Of a stretch of 48,189 nt of DNA, positions 25,604-36,255 are shown one piece after another. Both the position numbers and the translations under genes were made by a program. Location: the NCBI RefSeq assembly GCF_003206715.1, contig NZ_PZJU01000059.1, positions 1-48,189 on the forward strand, given 5' to 3'. The DNA is from Salinicola peritrichatus. Lineage in GTDB: Bacteria; Pseudomonadota; Gammaproteobacteria; Pseudomonadales; Halomonadaceae. The notes beneath the pieces were generated by a model, which saw only the letters and a list, made by a program, of their open reading frames with translations, ran no database searches and was not told the origin of the DNA. How positions within the stretch are numbered: the stretch's first letter is position 1; each line of letters begins with the position of its first letter.

Positions 25604-25646
25604 TAGCGAAAATCGATTCGAAATTCGACGAGGGAGACCCGGCGTC

Positions 25647-26435
25647 ATGACCCAGAACGACGAGATTATCTGCAGCAAGGAAGGCGCTATCGGCTGGATT
25701 CGGTTCAATCGGCCGCAGGCACGCAACGCCATGACCTGGCACATGTACGAAACCATGACCCAGGCCAGCCAGCGGTTCGACGCGGACGACGAGGTCAAGC
25801 TGATCGCCTTTCGCGGGGAGGGCGGCGAGGCTTTCGTCGCCGGCACCGACATCAAGCAGTTCGTCGGCTTCGCCAGGCCCGAGGACGGGATCGACTACGA
25901 ACGCCGTATCGACCGGGTCATCGGCGGTCTCGAGCGCCTGGCCACACCCACCGTGGCGCTGATCGACGGCTACTGTGTCGGTGGTGGCGCAGCCATCGCG
26001 CTGGCCTGCGATTTCCGCTATGCCAACGCGGATTTCAAGTTCGGTATTCCCATCGCCAGGACGCTCGGCAATTGCCTGTCGATCACCAACGTGGCGCGCC
26101 TGATCGACCTGATCGGCGTGGCGCGGACCAAGCGCGTGCTGATGCTCGCCCGCATGATCGAGGCCGAGGAGGCTGCCTCCATCGGCCTGGTCGACGAGGT
26201 GGTCGAGAGTCCGGCACTCGACGAGCGGGCAAGAACCCTGGCGGAGCGCCTGGCCGGGCATGCGCCGTTGACGATGCGGGCCGCCAAGACCGCTATCAAC
26301 CGGATTCTCGACGCGCGACGGCCGGCTCATGATGCCGCGGACGACCTGATCGCCCAGTGCTACACCAGCGAGGATTTCCGCGGCGCGGTGCGGCGGTTCG
26401 TCGATAAGACGCCCTACACCTGGCAGGGCCGCTGA
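25647..26435 (+). CDS. Enoyl-CoA hydratase/isomerase family protein
   Basis: A 262-residue crotonase-fold enzyme. The oxyanion-hole regions are AFRGEGGEAFVAGTDIKQF and LIDGYCVGGGAAIALACDFRYA. The usual second catalytic glutamate region reads IPIARTLGNCLSITNVARLIDLIG, so the exact reaction is not certain; hydratases, isomerases and lyases share this fold. The start has a gagggagacc sequence upstream. It lies 43 bases after dctM and before a CaiB-type CoA transferase, so a plausible role is hydration or cleavage of the CoA thioester made from the imported acid. Confidence 0.9.
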   Translation: MTQNDEIICSKEGAIGWIRFNRPQARNAMTWHMYETMTQASQRFDADDEVKLIAFRGEGGEAFVAGTDIKQFVGFARPEDGIDYERRIDRVIGGLERLATPTVALIDGYCVGGGAAIALACDFRYANADFKFGIPIARTLGNCLSITNVARLIDLIGVARTKRVLMLARMIEAEEAASIGLVDEVVESPALDERARTLAERLAGHAPLTMRAAKTAINRILDARRPAHDAADDLIAQCYTSEDFRGAVRRFVDKTPYTWQGR

Positions 26436-26437
26436 CT

Positions 26438-26584
26438 CCAGGGAGACGCTGATTTATTGCTGCGCTCGATATCTTGATCGCCGGCGGTGCTCAGAATCCT
26501 CATTTAACACCGCGTAAACTCCGGTTCTTGCGCTCCGGCGGCGACCAACCTCTCATCGCTCGCGACATAAATCAGTGTCTCCTT
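26438..26584 (+). repeat. Intergenic repeat, copy 4, with terminal inverted repeats
   Basis: The left end gggagacgctgatttatt and the right end cataaatcagtgtctcctt are inverted repeats with nearly perfect match (gagacrctgatttat). The core gctcagaatcctcatttaacaccgcgtaaactccggttcttgcgct links it to copies 2 and 3. It lies between the enoyl-CoA hydratase and CoA-transferase genes. 26585-26695 holds only the leader of the latter. Confidence 0.72.
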
Positions 26585-26695
26585 AATAAATAGCCGCACC
26601 GGATCTATTGGCATTAGAGCACGCGCCTCGTATGCGCGTGACAGGGAAGGTGCGTCTCGAAAAACCGATGACTCGACGACTGTAAGGAGACACGC

Positions 26696-27883
26696 ATGTT
26701 ACCGCTGGAAGGCATGAAGGTGCTCGATATCTCGCAGATCATGGCCGGTCCGTATTGCACCATGGTGCTCGGCGACATGGGAGCCGACGTGATCAAGGTC
26801 GAGAAGACCAATGGGGGCGACGACAGCCGCCAGATGGGGCCCTACGTCAATGACGAATCGACCTGCTTCGCCCAGATCAACCGCAACAAACGCAGTATTT
26901 CGCTGAACCTCAAGGAGCCCGAGGGGCTGGAGCTGTTCTATCGATTGGCACGCGATGCCGATGTGGTGGTCGAGAATTACCGCCCCGGCGTGACCCAGTC
27001 GCTCAAGATCGACTATGACACCCTCAAGGCACTCAATCCGGGGCTCATCTACTGCTCGATCTCGGGCTACGGCCAGACCGGACCCTACCGCCGCAAGGGC
27101 GGCTTCGATCTGGTCGCCCAGGGGATGACCGGATTGATGTCGATGACCGGCGAGCCGGGACGCCGGCCGTTGAAGACCGGGGTCGCCGTCTACGACATCG
27201 GCGCCGGCATCACCGCCATCTACTCGATTCTGGCGGCCTATATCCACAAGCAGAAGAGCGGCGAAGGGCAACTGGTCGACGTGGCGATCGCCGAATGCGG
27301 TCTGCCCTGGTTCACCTGGGAAGCGGCGGCCTATTTCGCCGAGGGGCGGGTGCCGCAACCGACGGGTTGGCGCCACCGCGTCTCGGCGCCGTATCAGGCG
27401 ATCAAGGTCAGGGACGGCTACATCATGCTCGGCTGTGCCAACCAGCGCACCTGGGAACGGCTGTGCAACGACGTGCTCGAGCGGCCGGAACTGACCCGGG
27501 ATCCGCGCTTCGTCACCAACAGCGACCGTGGCCGTAACGTCGAGGCGCTGGAAACCCTGCTCGAGGAGATTTTCGGCGGCCAGGACATGGATCACTGGCT
27601 GGCGCTCTGCGACGAGGCCGGGGTGCCGGCGGGGCCGATCAACGATTTCGCCCAGGCGATGGACGATCCTCACTATCGCGAGCGGGGCATGGTGCAGGAA
27701 TTCGAGCATCCGATCATTGGACGCATGCAGACCATCGGATTCGCCAGCAAGTTGTCGCAGACGCCGCCGCAGATTCGCCGGCCGGCGCCGATATTCGCCC
27801 AGCATACCGAAGAGGTGCTGGCGACCCTGGGCGTCGCGGGGGAGCAGCTGACCGAGCTACGCGAGCGCGGTGTCGTCCGTTGA
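26696..27883 (+). CDS. CaiB/BaiF-type (class III) CoA transferase
   Basis: A 395-residue member of the CaiB/BaiF CoA-transferase family: LEGMKVLDISQIMAGPYCTMVLGDMGADVIKVEKTNGGDDSR, CFAQINRNKRSISLNLKEPEG, VVVENYRPGV, GLIYCSISGYGQTGPY and GQLVDVAIAECGL, where the aspartate is the catalytic residue that forms an acyl anhydride. These enzymes move CoA between acids (for example from succinyl-CoA to the substrate). With the TRAP importer and crotonase it probably activates the imported acid. The substrate cannot be read from the sequence. The start has aaggag upstream. It converges with the LysR gene (4-base gap). Confidence 0.93.
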   Translation: MLPLEGMKVLDISQIMAGPYCTMVLGDMGADVIKVEKTNGGDDSRQMGPYVNDESTCFAQINRNKRSISLNLKEPEGLELFYRLARDADVVVENYRPGVTQSLKIDYDTLKALNPGLIYCSISGYGQTGPYRRKGGFDLVAQGMTGLMSMTGEPGRRPLKTGVAVYDIGAGITAIYSILAAYIHKQKSGEGQLVDVAIAECGLPWFTWEAAAYFAEGRVPQPTGWRHRVSAPYQAIKVRDGYIMLGCANQRTWERLCNDVLERPELTRDPRFVTNSDRGRNVEALETLLEEIFGGQDMDHWLALCDEAGVPAGPINDFAQAMDDPHYRERGMVQEFEHPIIGRMQTIGFASKLSQTPPQIRRPAPIFAQHTEEVLATLGVAGEQLTELRERGVVR

Positions 27884-27887
27884 GCCG

Positions 27888-28838
27888 TCATTCATCCCCG
27901 GCCGCCTGCGGCGCCGCCACCTCGAGCGAGCGCCGCGCCTCCTCCACCAGCCAGTCGTGAAGCGCCTGGACGCGGCGATCGTCCAGCGCGCCCTGCTGAT
28001 AGACCAGGCCATAACGCTTGCCGGTAGCCACCGAGCCGGCAAAGGGGGCGATCAGGCGGCCGCTCTCCAGTTCATTGCCGATCAGGGTGCGCCGGGCGAT
28101 CGCCACGCCCATGCCGGCGATTGCCGCTTCCACCGTGAGCTGGTTGCGGTTGAAGGTATAGCCGCGACGGACATTGACCCGCTCGCCGCCGATCGCCTGC
28201 AGGTAATGTTCCCATTCGGCGTAATCATGGCTGCCGCGCCAGGCGGTGACATCGTGCAGCAAGGGGTAATAGCCCAGTGCGTCCGGGTGCGTGAGCGGCG
28301 GGCGCCGGCGCAGCAGTTGCGGTGAGCAGACGGCGAAGATCTCCTCGTCGATCAGCGCCGTCGTCTGCAGGCCGGGATAGTGGCCGTCGTTGAGATCGAT
28401 CGCCAGGTCGAAGCCGCCATCGAGCAGCGACAGATTGCTGTCCTCGGCGCTCAAGTGCAGTTCGATATCGGGGAACCGCGCCTGCAGGCGCGGCAATCGC
28501 GGCATCAGCCATTTGGCCAGGAACGAGGGCAGGCAGCGCAGCCGCAGCACACCGCTCATGACCCCGCCACGCAGGCGGTCGACTTCCATTCCTACCGCGT
28601 CGTAGGCCTGGGCGACCACGTCGGCCAGACGTTGCCCCTCTTCGGTGAGCGCCAACTGACGCGGCAGGCGTCGGAACAGACGAAACCCGAGACGCTCCTC
28701 CAACTGTTTGATCTGCTGGCTGACGGCGCCGGTGGTGACGTGAAGCTCTTCCGCCGCGCGCGTGAAGGAAAGGTGGCGTGCGCTTACCGCGAATACCTTC
28801 AGCCAGGCATGGGTCTGGGCATTGAGTGATTGGACCAT
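27888..28838 (-). CDS. LysR-family regulator, GcvA-like
   Basis: A 316-residue LysR regulator. The helix-turn-helix is FAVSARHLSFTRAAEELHVTTGAVSQQIKQLEERLGFRLFRRLPRQLALTEEG; the effector domain follows (about 95-300). The pattern THAWLKVFAVSARHLSFTRAAEELHVTTGAVS and DGGFDLAIDLNDGHYPGLQTTALIDEEIFAVCSP resembles GcvA/DsdC/AmpR-like regulators. It is divergent from the serine dehydratase gene (153-base gap) and probably regulates it in response to an amino acid; this is an inference from position. Confidence 0.88.
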   Translation of the reverse strand: MVQSLNAQTHAWLKVFAVSARHLSFTRAAEELHVTTGAVSQQIKQLEERLGFRLFRRLPRQLALTEEGQRLADVVAQAYDAVGMEVDRLRGGVMSGVLRLRCLPSFLAKWLMPRLPRLQARFPDIELHLSAEDSNLSLLDGGFDLAIDLNDGHYPGLQTTALIDEEIFAVCSPQLLRRRPPLTHPDALGYYPLLHDVTAWRGSHDYAEWEHYLQAIGGERVNVRRGYTFNRNQLTVEAAIAGMGVAIARRTLIGNELESGRLIAPFAGSVATGKRYGLVYQQGALDDRRVQALHDWLVEEARRSLEVAAPQAAGDE

Positions 28839-28991
28839 GATTTAGTCAGGCTAAAACGCTTGGCAGATATAATCGATTGAGGCTGGTGTAACCGCCCAGC
28901 ACACTGAAGTCAAACTACATCAAGCACCTGTTCACAGAGCGACTCCTGGTGATTCGTCAGCGACAGCGTGAAGCGTGAATGGAGGTGAGCC

Positions 28992-30371
28992 ATGACTCTC
29001 AGTGTGTTCGACCTATTCAAGATCGGCATCGGCCCGTCCAGTTCGCACACCGTCGGGCCGATGCAGGCCGCGTACGACTTCGTCATGTCACTGCGCGAGC
29101 GGGAGCTGCTGGGTGCCGTGACGCGGGTTTCCGTCACGCTGTACGGTTCCCTCAGCGCCACCGGGAAGGGCCACAATACCGATCGTGCCGTGCTCGGCGG
29201 GTTGATGGGTGAGCGGCCGGTCTCGGTCGATCCCGACGAACTGGCGTTGAAGCTGGCGGCGCTGGAGCGGGACGGCCAGTTGCGGCTTGCCGATGTCCAT
29301 GCGGTGGCGTTCGATGTCGCGCGGGACATCGCGTGGTGCGACGAAAGTCTCGACTACCACGCCAACGCGCTACGCCTCGAAGCCTTCGACGACCACGGCG
29401 TGGTCCATGCCAACACCTATTATTCCGTCGGCGGCGGCTTCGTCGTCGATGCCGAACGGGCCGCCCAAGGCGAGGCCGCGACACCGACGGTCGAGTTGCC
29501 TTACCCGTTCAAGAATGCCGTCGAACTGCTCGATATCTGCCGTCGTGAGAGGCTTTCCATCAGCGACGTAATGCTCGCCAACGAGCAAGCCTGGCGCAGC
29601 GAAGCGGAGATTCGTGCCGGCCTGTGGCGGATCTGGCAGGCGATGAAGGCGTGTGTCGACAGCGGGCTCGACCAGCACGGCGTGCTGCCCGGTGGACTCA
29701 ATGTGCGCCGCCGGGCACCGTCGTTATATCGCCATCTGCAGGCACTGGACGGCAACCGGGGGCTGATCGCCAGCACCTTCTCGGCGATGGATTGGGTCAA
29801 TCTCTTCGCCCTGGCGGTCAACGAGGAAAACGCCGCCGGCCGGCGCATGGTCACGGCGCCCACCAATGGCGCGGCGGGCATCGTGCCGGCGGTCCTGCAC
29901 TATTACATGAAGTTCGAACCGGCGGCCTGCGAGAAGGACGTGGTGCGCTTCTTGCTGACGGCGGGCGCGATCGGGATCTTGTGCAAGACCAACGCCTCGA
30001 TCTCCGGCGCCGAGGTCGGCTGTCAGGGGGAAGTGGGCTCGGCCTGCGCGATGGCGGCGGCCGGTCTTGCGGAGTTGCTGGGCGGCACGCCGGCGCAGGT
30101 GGAAAATGCCGCTGAAATCGGTCTGGAACACAACCTGGGGCTGACCTGCGATCCGGTCGCCGGCCTGGTGCAGGTGCCTTGCATCGAACGCAACGCGATC
30201 GCCTCGATGAAAGCGATCAATGCCGCACAGATGGCGCTGCGCGGTGACGGCGAGCATTTCGTCTCGCTCGACAAGGTGATTCGCACCATGCGCGACACCG
30301 GGCGCGACATGCAGGACAAATACAAGGAGACCTCGCGCGGCGGGTTGGCGGTCAACACCATCGAATGCTGA
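28992..30371 (+). CDS. sdaA: L-serine dehydratase (iron-sulfur, single-chain)
   Basis: Deaminates L-serine to pyruvate and ammonia using a [4Fe-4S] cluster. The 459-residue protein matches E. coli SdaA/SdaB in length. It contains [24 protein letters not shown] at the start (the serine-binding beta domain), the [14 protein letters not shown] segment, and the cluster-binding cysteines in [18 protein letters not shown] and [20 protein letters not shown], plus [29 protein letters not shown]. The C-terminus is [17 protein letters not shown], as in the family; a terminal cysteine serves as an extra iron ligand. The start has ggaggtgagcc upstream. It is probably regulated by the divergent LysR protein. 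The symbol could equally be sdaB. Confidence 0.95.
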   Translation: MTLSVFDLFKIGIGPSSSHTVGPMQAAYDFVMSLRERELLGAVTRVSVTLYGSLSATGKGHNTDRAVLGGLMGERPVSVDPDELALKLAALERDGQLRLADVHAVAFDVARDIAWCDESLDYHANALRLEAFDDHGVVHANTYYSVGGGFVVDAERAAQGEAATPTVELPYPFKNAVELLDICRRERLSISDVMLANEQAWRSEAEIRAGLWRIWQAMKACVDSGLDQHGVLPGGLNVRRRAPSLYRHLQALDGNRGLIASTFSAMDWVNLFALAVNEENAAGRRMVTAPTNGAAGIVPAVLHYYMKFEPAACEKDVVRFLLTAGAIGILCKTNASISGAEVGCQGEVGSACAMAAAGLAELLGGTPAQVENAAEIGLEHNLGLTCDPVAGLVQVPCIERNAIASMKAINAAQMALRGDGEHFVSLDKVIRTMRDTGRDMQDKYKETSRGGLAVNTIEC

Positions 30372-30476
30372 GGCTACCATTACCGCGGATAACGACAGCG
30401 CTCAAAAGCTGTGCCAATATCGATTTCCTTAATCGGTGCCACGACGCATTCGCATCAGGACGATAGGGCAAGGGAA

Positions 30477-31211
30477 ATGAGCGAAGACAGCTGTATCATC
30501 CGTCACTTCAAGCATTACGGTGAACTATCCAAGAATGACGAGTCGTTGCTGGCGGACCTGGAGCAGAGCCCTACGGAGGTCAAGGGCGACCACGTGCTGT
30601 GGCAGGAGGGGGACCCCGCGCGGGAATTCTGCACCTTGAGCAAGGGCTGGGCTTATTCGTTTCGGCACATGGAAGATGGCTCGCGCCAGATTCTCGAAAT
30701 CTACCTGCCCGGCGACATCATCGGCCTGCGGGAATTCGCCTTCAGGGAACGTCTGACCGGTGTCGCCATGCTGGAAGACGGCGTGGTATGTCATTTTCCT
30801 CACCGCCGTCTGGTCAATGTCTTCCGCGAATCGCTCAAGCTGTCGACGATCTTCTTCGCCATCGCTTCCCACCAGCAGGCGCTGCTCACCGAGCGCCTGG
30901 TCAATCTCGCGCGACGCAGCGCCCGCCAGCGCCTTGCCCATCTGATCTACGAGATGTACGTGCGTCTGGAGCGCACCAGCTCCCGCCAGGGCAACAGTAT
31001 CCGCCTGCCTCTCTCGCAGCAACACCTCGGCGATGCCCTGGGACTCTCCTCGGTGCATGTCAGCCGCACGCTGACCGCCTTCCGCGAGGAAGGACTGGTG
31101 TTGCGCTCGCGCCAGCGCATCGAGTTGCCGGACCCCGATGCGCTGGCGCGGGAGGCGGAGTTCGGCGATGCCTATCTCAACGACGGCGTCGACCACTTCT
31201 TCAATCACTGA
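30477..31211 (+). CDS. Crp/Fnr-family transcriptional regulator
   Basis: A 244-residue regulator with an N-terminal cyclic-nucleotide-binding-like domain (about 15-140: HVLWQEGDPAREFCTLSKGWAYSFRHMEDGSRQILEIYLPGDIIGLREFAF) and a C-terminal Crp-type helix-turn-helix (LPLSQQHLGDALGLSSVHVSRTLTAFREEGLVLRSRQRIELPD). It lacks the clustered N-terminal cysteines of FNR, so an oxygen-sensing iron-sulfur cluster is unlikely. It also lacks a clear cAMP-binding PRSAT loop. The effector is unknown. The start at 30477 is preceded by agggaa. It converges with the LysR gene at 31233 (21-base gap). Confidence 0.88.
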   Translation: MSEDSCIIRHFKHYGELSKNDESLLADLEQSPTEVKGDHVLWQEGDPAREFCTLSKGWAYSFRHMEDGSRQILEIYLPGDIIGLREFAFRERLTGVAMLEDGVVCHFPHRRLVNVFRESLKLSTIFFAIASHQQALLTERLVNLARRSARQRLAHLIYEMYVRLERTSSRQGNSIRLPLSQQHLGDALGLSSVHVSRTLTAFREEGLVLRSRQRIELPDPDALAREAEFGDAYLNDGVDHFFNH

Positions 31212-31232
31212 ATCCGGTGGCCGGCGGCACGC

Positions 31233-32123
31233 TCACCACGCGGCGATCGTCGCCGGCAAGCGTTCGGCGAGGAAGTCCACCAGCAGGCGAATCTTGGGCG
31301 AGAGCTGGCGGTGGCGCGGATAGACGGCCCATACCGCAGTATCGGTGAACTGGTAGCGGTCGAGCACCGCCGTCAACTCGCCGCGGGCGATCGCCGTTTC
31401 GACGTAGTAATCCGGCAACTGTGCCAGGCCGATTCCCTTGCTGGCGGCATCCAATAGTGCCGGACCGGAATTGCCGCGCCAGTTGCCGGAAACCCGGATT
31501 TCCCGTCGTTGGCCGTCGACCTGAAACAGCCAGCTGTCCCGCGAGCCGACCAGGCAGTTGTGGTGGGCCAGCTCGGACAGGCTGTGGGGCGCCGGCAGAC
31601 GCTGGAAATAGGCCGGCGAACCGACCACGTATTCGCGCCGGTCGCACAGGCGGCGTGCCAGCAGGCTGGAATCCTTCAGCACGCCCATGCGGATGGCGAT
31701 GTCGAATCCTTCGTCGATCAACGCCACGGTGCGGTTGGTGAAGTGCAGCCGCACATCGAGCTGCGGGTAGCGGCAATGGAACTCGTTGACCAGTGGCGCG
31801 ATATAGCGCTCGCCGAAGGTCGTGGCGCAGCTGATCGCCAGGCGCCCCCGGGGTTGCGACTGCAGTTCGTTGAGTGCCGCTTCGGCCTCGCGAAAGCCGT
31901 CGAGCAACGAGCGGCAATGCTCGTAATAGACCGCGCCGCTGTCGGTGAGCCGGATCTGGCGGGTGGTGCGGTAGAGCAGCGGCGTGCCGAGTTGCTGTTC
32001 CAGCTGGCTGACGAGGCGGCTGACGTGCGAGCTGGAGACCTTGAGCGCCGCCGCCGCTCGCGAGAAGGTGCCCAGCCGGACTACGGCGACGAAAGCCTCG
32101 ATACCATCCCAGCGCGACATCAT
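31233..32123 (-). CDS. LysR-family regulator next to the formaldehyde pathway
   Basis: A 296-residue LysR regulator with helix-turn-helix WDGIEAFVAVVRLGTFSRAAAALKVSSSHVSRLVSQLEQQLGTPLLYRTTRQIRLTDSG and a type-2 periplasmic-binding-like effector domain (RGRLAISCATTFGERYIAPLVNEFH, FDIAIRMGVLKDSSLLARRL). It is divergent from the glutathione-dependent formaldehyde dehydrogenase gene across a 186-base region, the arrangement of LysR regulators that activate the adjacent formaldehyde-detoxification genes in Pseudomonas and Halomonas relatives. The upstream region contains a gcagc/gctgc hairpin with an intervening AT-rich loop (32172-32187). Confidence 0.9.
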   Translation of the reverse strand: MMSRWDGIEAFVAVVRLGTFSRAAAALKVSSSHVSRLVSQLEQQLGTPLLYRTTRQIRLTDSGAVYYEHCRSLLDGFREAEAALNELQSQPRGRLAISCATTFGERYIAPLVNEFHCRYPQLDVRLHFTNRTVALIDEGFDIAIRMGVLKDSSLLARRLCDRREYVVGSPAYFQRLPAPHSLSELAHHNCLVGSRDSWLFQVDGQRREIRVSGNWRGNSGPALLDAASKGIGLAQLPDYYVETAIARGELTAVLDRYQFTDTAVWAVYPRHRQLSPKIRLLVDFLAERLPATIAAW

Positions 32124-32246
32124 TGACCTCTTTTCGAAGAAACCGATTTCAGCGGCATCGATCTCGACGGCAGCGATTTTTGCTGCATGGCAATAATCAT
32201 GTGTCGGACGCCTGCTTTATTGCCTGACGGGGAGCGCCTAGACTGA

Positions 32247-33560
<1,314 letters not shown>

Positions 33561-33570
33561 GGAGAGAGCC

Positions 33571-34428
33571 ATGTCGATGAGCGAGCAGCTGGAACTGGTC
33601 TCGGCCACCAAGAGCTTCGGAGGCTGGGTCAAGCGCTACAAGCATCGCTCGCGGGCGCTGGATTGCGACATGATCTTCGCGATCTACCTCCCGCCGCAGG
33701 CCGAGGAGGGGCGGGTGCCGCTGATGTGGTGGTTGTCGGGGCTGACCTGCAACGACGAGAACTTCATGCAGAAGGCCGGCGCCCAGCGCATGGCCGCCGA
33801 ACTCGGCCTGGCGATCGTCTGTCCGGATACCAGCCCGCGCGGTCTGGATCTTCCCGGCGAGCACGACAGCTACGACTTCGGTTCCGGCGCCGGTTTCTAT
33901 CTGAACGCCAAGCGCGAGCCGTGGTCGCGTCACTACCGGATGTACGACTACGTCACCGAGGAATTGCCCTCGGTGGTGCGGCTGCACTTCCCGGTCAACG
34001 GTCGCGAGTCGATCAGCGGACATTCGATGGGCGGGCACGGCGCGCTGGTGCTGGCGCTGCGTCAGCCGGGACGCTATGCCGCGGTCTCGGCGTTCGCGCC
34101 GATCGTCAACCCGACGCAGGTGCCCTGGGGCCGGAAGGCGTTCGAGAACTATCTCGGCGACGACGTCGGCCTACGCACCCAGTACGACGCCTGCGAGCTG
34201 GTGGCCAAGGGCTCGTCGCGTCAGCCGCTGTTCATCGATCAGGGCGAGGCGGACAACTTTCTCGACGAGCAGCTCAAGCCGGAGCGGCTGGAGGCTGTGT
34301 GCAAAGAGCATGATCACCCGCTGACATTGCGTCGCCACCCCGGCTACGACCACAGCTACTTCTTCATCGCCAGCTTCATCGACGAGCACCTGCGCTATCA
34401 CGCCGAAAGGCTCTACGCCAAGCGCTGA
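33571..34428 (+). CDS. fghA: S-formylglutathione hydrolase
   Basis: Hydrolyses S-formylglutathione to formate and glutathione, the second step after FrmA. The 285-residue alpha/beta hydrolase has the nucleophile elbow SGHSMGGHGALV, the oxyanion-hole segment WWLSGLTCNDENFMQKAGAQ, the acid in FIDQGEADNFLDEQLKP and the catalytic histidine in GYDHSYFFIASFI. The length matches the esterase D family. The start has gaaggagagagcc upstream. It is transcribed with frmA but separated by a repeat. The equivalent gene in E. coli is frmB or yeiG. Confidence 0.95.
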   Translation: MSMSEQLELVSATKSFGGWVKRYKHRSRALDCDMIFAIYLPPQAEEGRVPLMWWLSGLTCNDENFMQKAGAQRMAAELGLAIVCPDTSPRGLDLPGEHDSYDFGSGAGFYLNAKREPWSRHYRMYDYVTEELPSVVRLHFPVNGRESISGHSMGGHGALVLALRQPGRYAAVSAFAPIVNPTQVPWGRKAFENYLGDDVGLRTQYDACELVAKGSSRQPLFIDQGEADNFLDEQLKPERLEAVCKEHDHPLTLRRHPGYDHSYFFIASFIDEHLRYHAERLYAKR

Positions 34429-34440
34429 GCGGCAGACGAG

Positions 34441-34467
34441 ATCATGGCCCGACAGACGGGCCATGAT
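34441..34467 (+). terminator. Perfect hairpin after the formaldehyde genes
   Basis: atcatggcccg and cgggccatgat are an 11-base perfect inverted repeat with loop acaga, 12 bases after the hydrolase stop codon. There is no T-run after it, so it may be a Rho-assisted or mRNA-stabilising structure rather than a canonical intrinsic terminator. Confidence 0.6.
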
Positions 34468-34717
34468 GACTGACAGGCCCCGGCACGCCTGGATTGGCTC
34501 CAGGAAGCCGGTGGAGGGCGCGACCGCCCCCATCGTCGCGTCAACGATGGTACCCTCACGCTTGTAAACACCCTCTGAACCAGGGGGCGCCCGCCGTTCT
34601 GAAGGCCGACACCACCTTCACCAACCTCATGGGGTTGATGGGGCTGACTTGGATCGATCGCTGATAATGGCACGACATGGAACTCGCACTATCCGTTCCT
34701 CCCGCGGCGGGGGACGA

Positions 34718-36253
34718 ATGGGTCGTTGGCTGATGGGGAGCGTAGTGATGAGCTTGATCATGGGGTGCCAGGAGTTGCCTTCCCTGGAAGAGCGCTCCGA
34801 ATCCCGGGCCGTACCCCCGGAGGCGACGGCGGAGACGTGGCTGGGCCGGGCCATCTTGCCGTACCTGCGCCAGGCAGACTCCGGCCTCAGCGGCATTCGC
34901 CCCTTGCCTGAGCCCCGGGAAGCCTTTGCCTCGCGCATGCTCCTTGCCCAGACGGCAGAGCGGACTCTCGATATTCAATACTATATCTGGCATCCCGACC
35001 TGACCGGGACGCTGTTGCTCGAAGCGTTGCATACCGCTGCAGACCGTGGGGTTCGAGTGCGTCTGCTGCTGGACGACAACGGCATCAGCGGCATGGACGA
35101 GACGCTGGCGGCCTTGGATTCTCACCCCAATGTCGAGGTACGGCTGTTCAACCCGTTCCGCTACCGCCGTGCCAAATGGCTCGGTTATGTCACCGATTTC
35201 TCACGCGCCAATCGACGCATGCACAACAAATCCTTTATCGCCGATAACCAGGCCGCGATCATCGGAGGGCGCAATATCGGTGATGAGTACTTTGGCGCTA
35301 CCGACGGCGTGCTGTTCGCGGATCTCGACGTGATGGCGGTGGGAGCCGTGGTACCTGACGTTTCGCGGGATTTCGATCTCTACTGGGCCAGCGAGTCCGC
35401 CTATCCCGTTGCCGGTCTACTCGATCCGGCAGGCACAGGGAAACTGGTCGAACTGTCGCAGCGCGCGGAAAAAATCGAGCGCGAACCCCGGGCGACCAGC
35501 TATATGGCGGCGCTGCGGGAGACCGACCTGATTCACAGTCTGGCCCAAGGCGAGTTGGAACTACGCTGGTCGCGAGTCCGCATGCTGAGCGACGATCCTG
35601 CCAAAGGACTGGGCAAGGCCGATGATGCGGATCTACTGACCTCGCACCTTCAGGACATCATTGGCGACAGCAGCGAGGCGTTCAGCCTGGTATCGCCCTA
35701 TTTCGTCCCCACCGAGGCCGGTACGCGGGCATTTCGCGAACTGGCGAAGCGAGGTGTTGCGAGCCAGGTATTGACCAACTCGCTGGCGGCGACGGACGTG
35801 CTTGCGGTTCACGCCGGCTATGTCCGCCAGCGTCGGGCGTTGCTGGAAGCGGGTGTCGACCTCTACGAACTCAAGATGACGACCTCGACGGCGGGCGGGA
35901 ATGCCGGTCCCTTGGGTAGTTCCGGCTCCAGCCTCCATGCCAAGACGTTTACGATCGACGATCGGCGTGTCTTCATCGGATCGTTCAACTTCGATCCGCG
36001 TTCGGCCAGACTCAATACCGAGCAGGGATTCATCATCGATGATCCGGACCTGGCCACAAGGATTCGCGAGGCGTTCGACCAGCGCGTGCCGCAAATGGCC
36101 TACCATGTCGAGTTGTCGCCGGATGGACGATTGGTCTGGGAAACCCGGGAAGGCGATTCGACACGACGCTTGACTCAGGAGCCGAATTCACACTGGTGGC
36201 AACGCGGCCTGGTGTGGTTCGTCTCCAAATTGCCGGTGGAGTGGCTGTTGTAA
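34718..36253 (+). CDS. ClsC-like phospholipase D-family lipoprotein
   Basis: A 511-residue protein with two phospholipase D domains. The N-terminus is a lipoprotein signal ending in the lipobox LIMGC (MGRWLMGSVVMSLIMGC), so it is probably anchored in a membrane facing the periplasm. HxK motif 1 is RRMHNKSFIADNQAAIIGGRNIGDEYF, motif 2 is LHAKTFTIDDRRVFIGSFNFDPRSARLNTEQGF. ClsC of E. coli makes cardiolipin from phosphatidylglycerol and phosphatidylethanolamine together with YmdB; the lipoprotein signal differs from ClsC and the substrate is uncertain. The start at 34718 places the signal peptide at the beginning; in-frame ATG (34667) and TTG (34649) starts are possible but would bury it. Confidence 0.85.
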   Translation: MGRWLMGSVVMSLIMGCQELPSLEERSESRAVPPEATAETWLGRAILPYLRQADSGLSGIRPLPEPREAFASRMLLAQTAERTLDIQYYIWHPDLTGTLLLEALHTAADRGVRVRLLLDDNGISGMDETLAALDSHPNVEVRLFNPFRYRRAKWLGYVTDFSRANRRMHNKSFIADNQAAIIGGRNIGDEYFGATDGVLFADLDVMAVGAVVPDVSRDFDLYWASESAYPVAGLLDPAGTGKLVELSQRAEKIEREPRATSYMAALRETDLIHSLAQGELELRWSRVRMLSDDPAKGLGKADDADLLTSHLQDIIGDSSEAFSLVSPYFVPTEAGTRAFRELAKRGVASQVLTNSLAATDVLAVHAGYVRQRRALLEAGVDLYELKMTTSTAGGNAGPLGSSGSSLHAKTFTIDDRRVFIGSFNFDPRSARLNTEQGFIIDDPDLATRIREAFDQRVPQMAYHVELSPDGRLVWETREGDSTRRLTQEPNSHWWQRGLVWFVSKLPVEWLL

Positions 36254-36255
36254 CA

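Noticed and set aside
24230-25855. A 541-codon open frame on the minus strand
   Set aside because: It is antisense to the dctQ/dctM genes, rich in Arg, Gln, Asp and His, and has no recognisable domain; it is a shadow caused by high GC and codon bias.
30477-31211. Crp/Fnr regulator as oxygen-sensing FNR
   Set aside because: The N-terminal cysteine cluster is absent.
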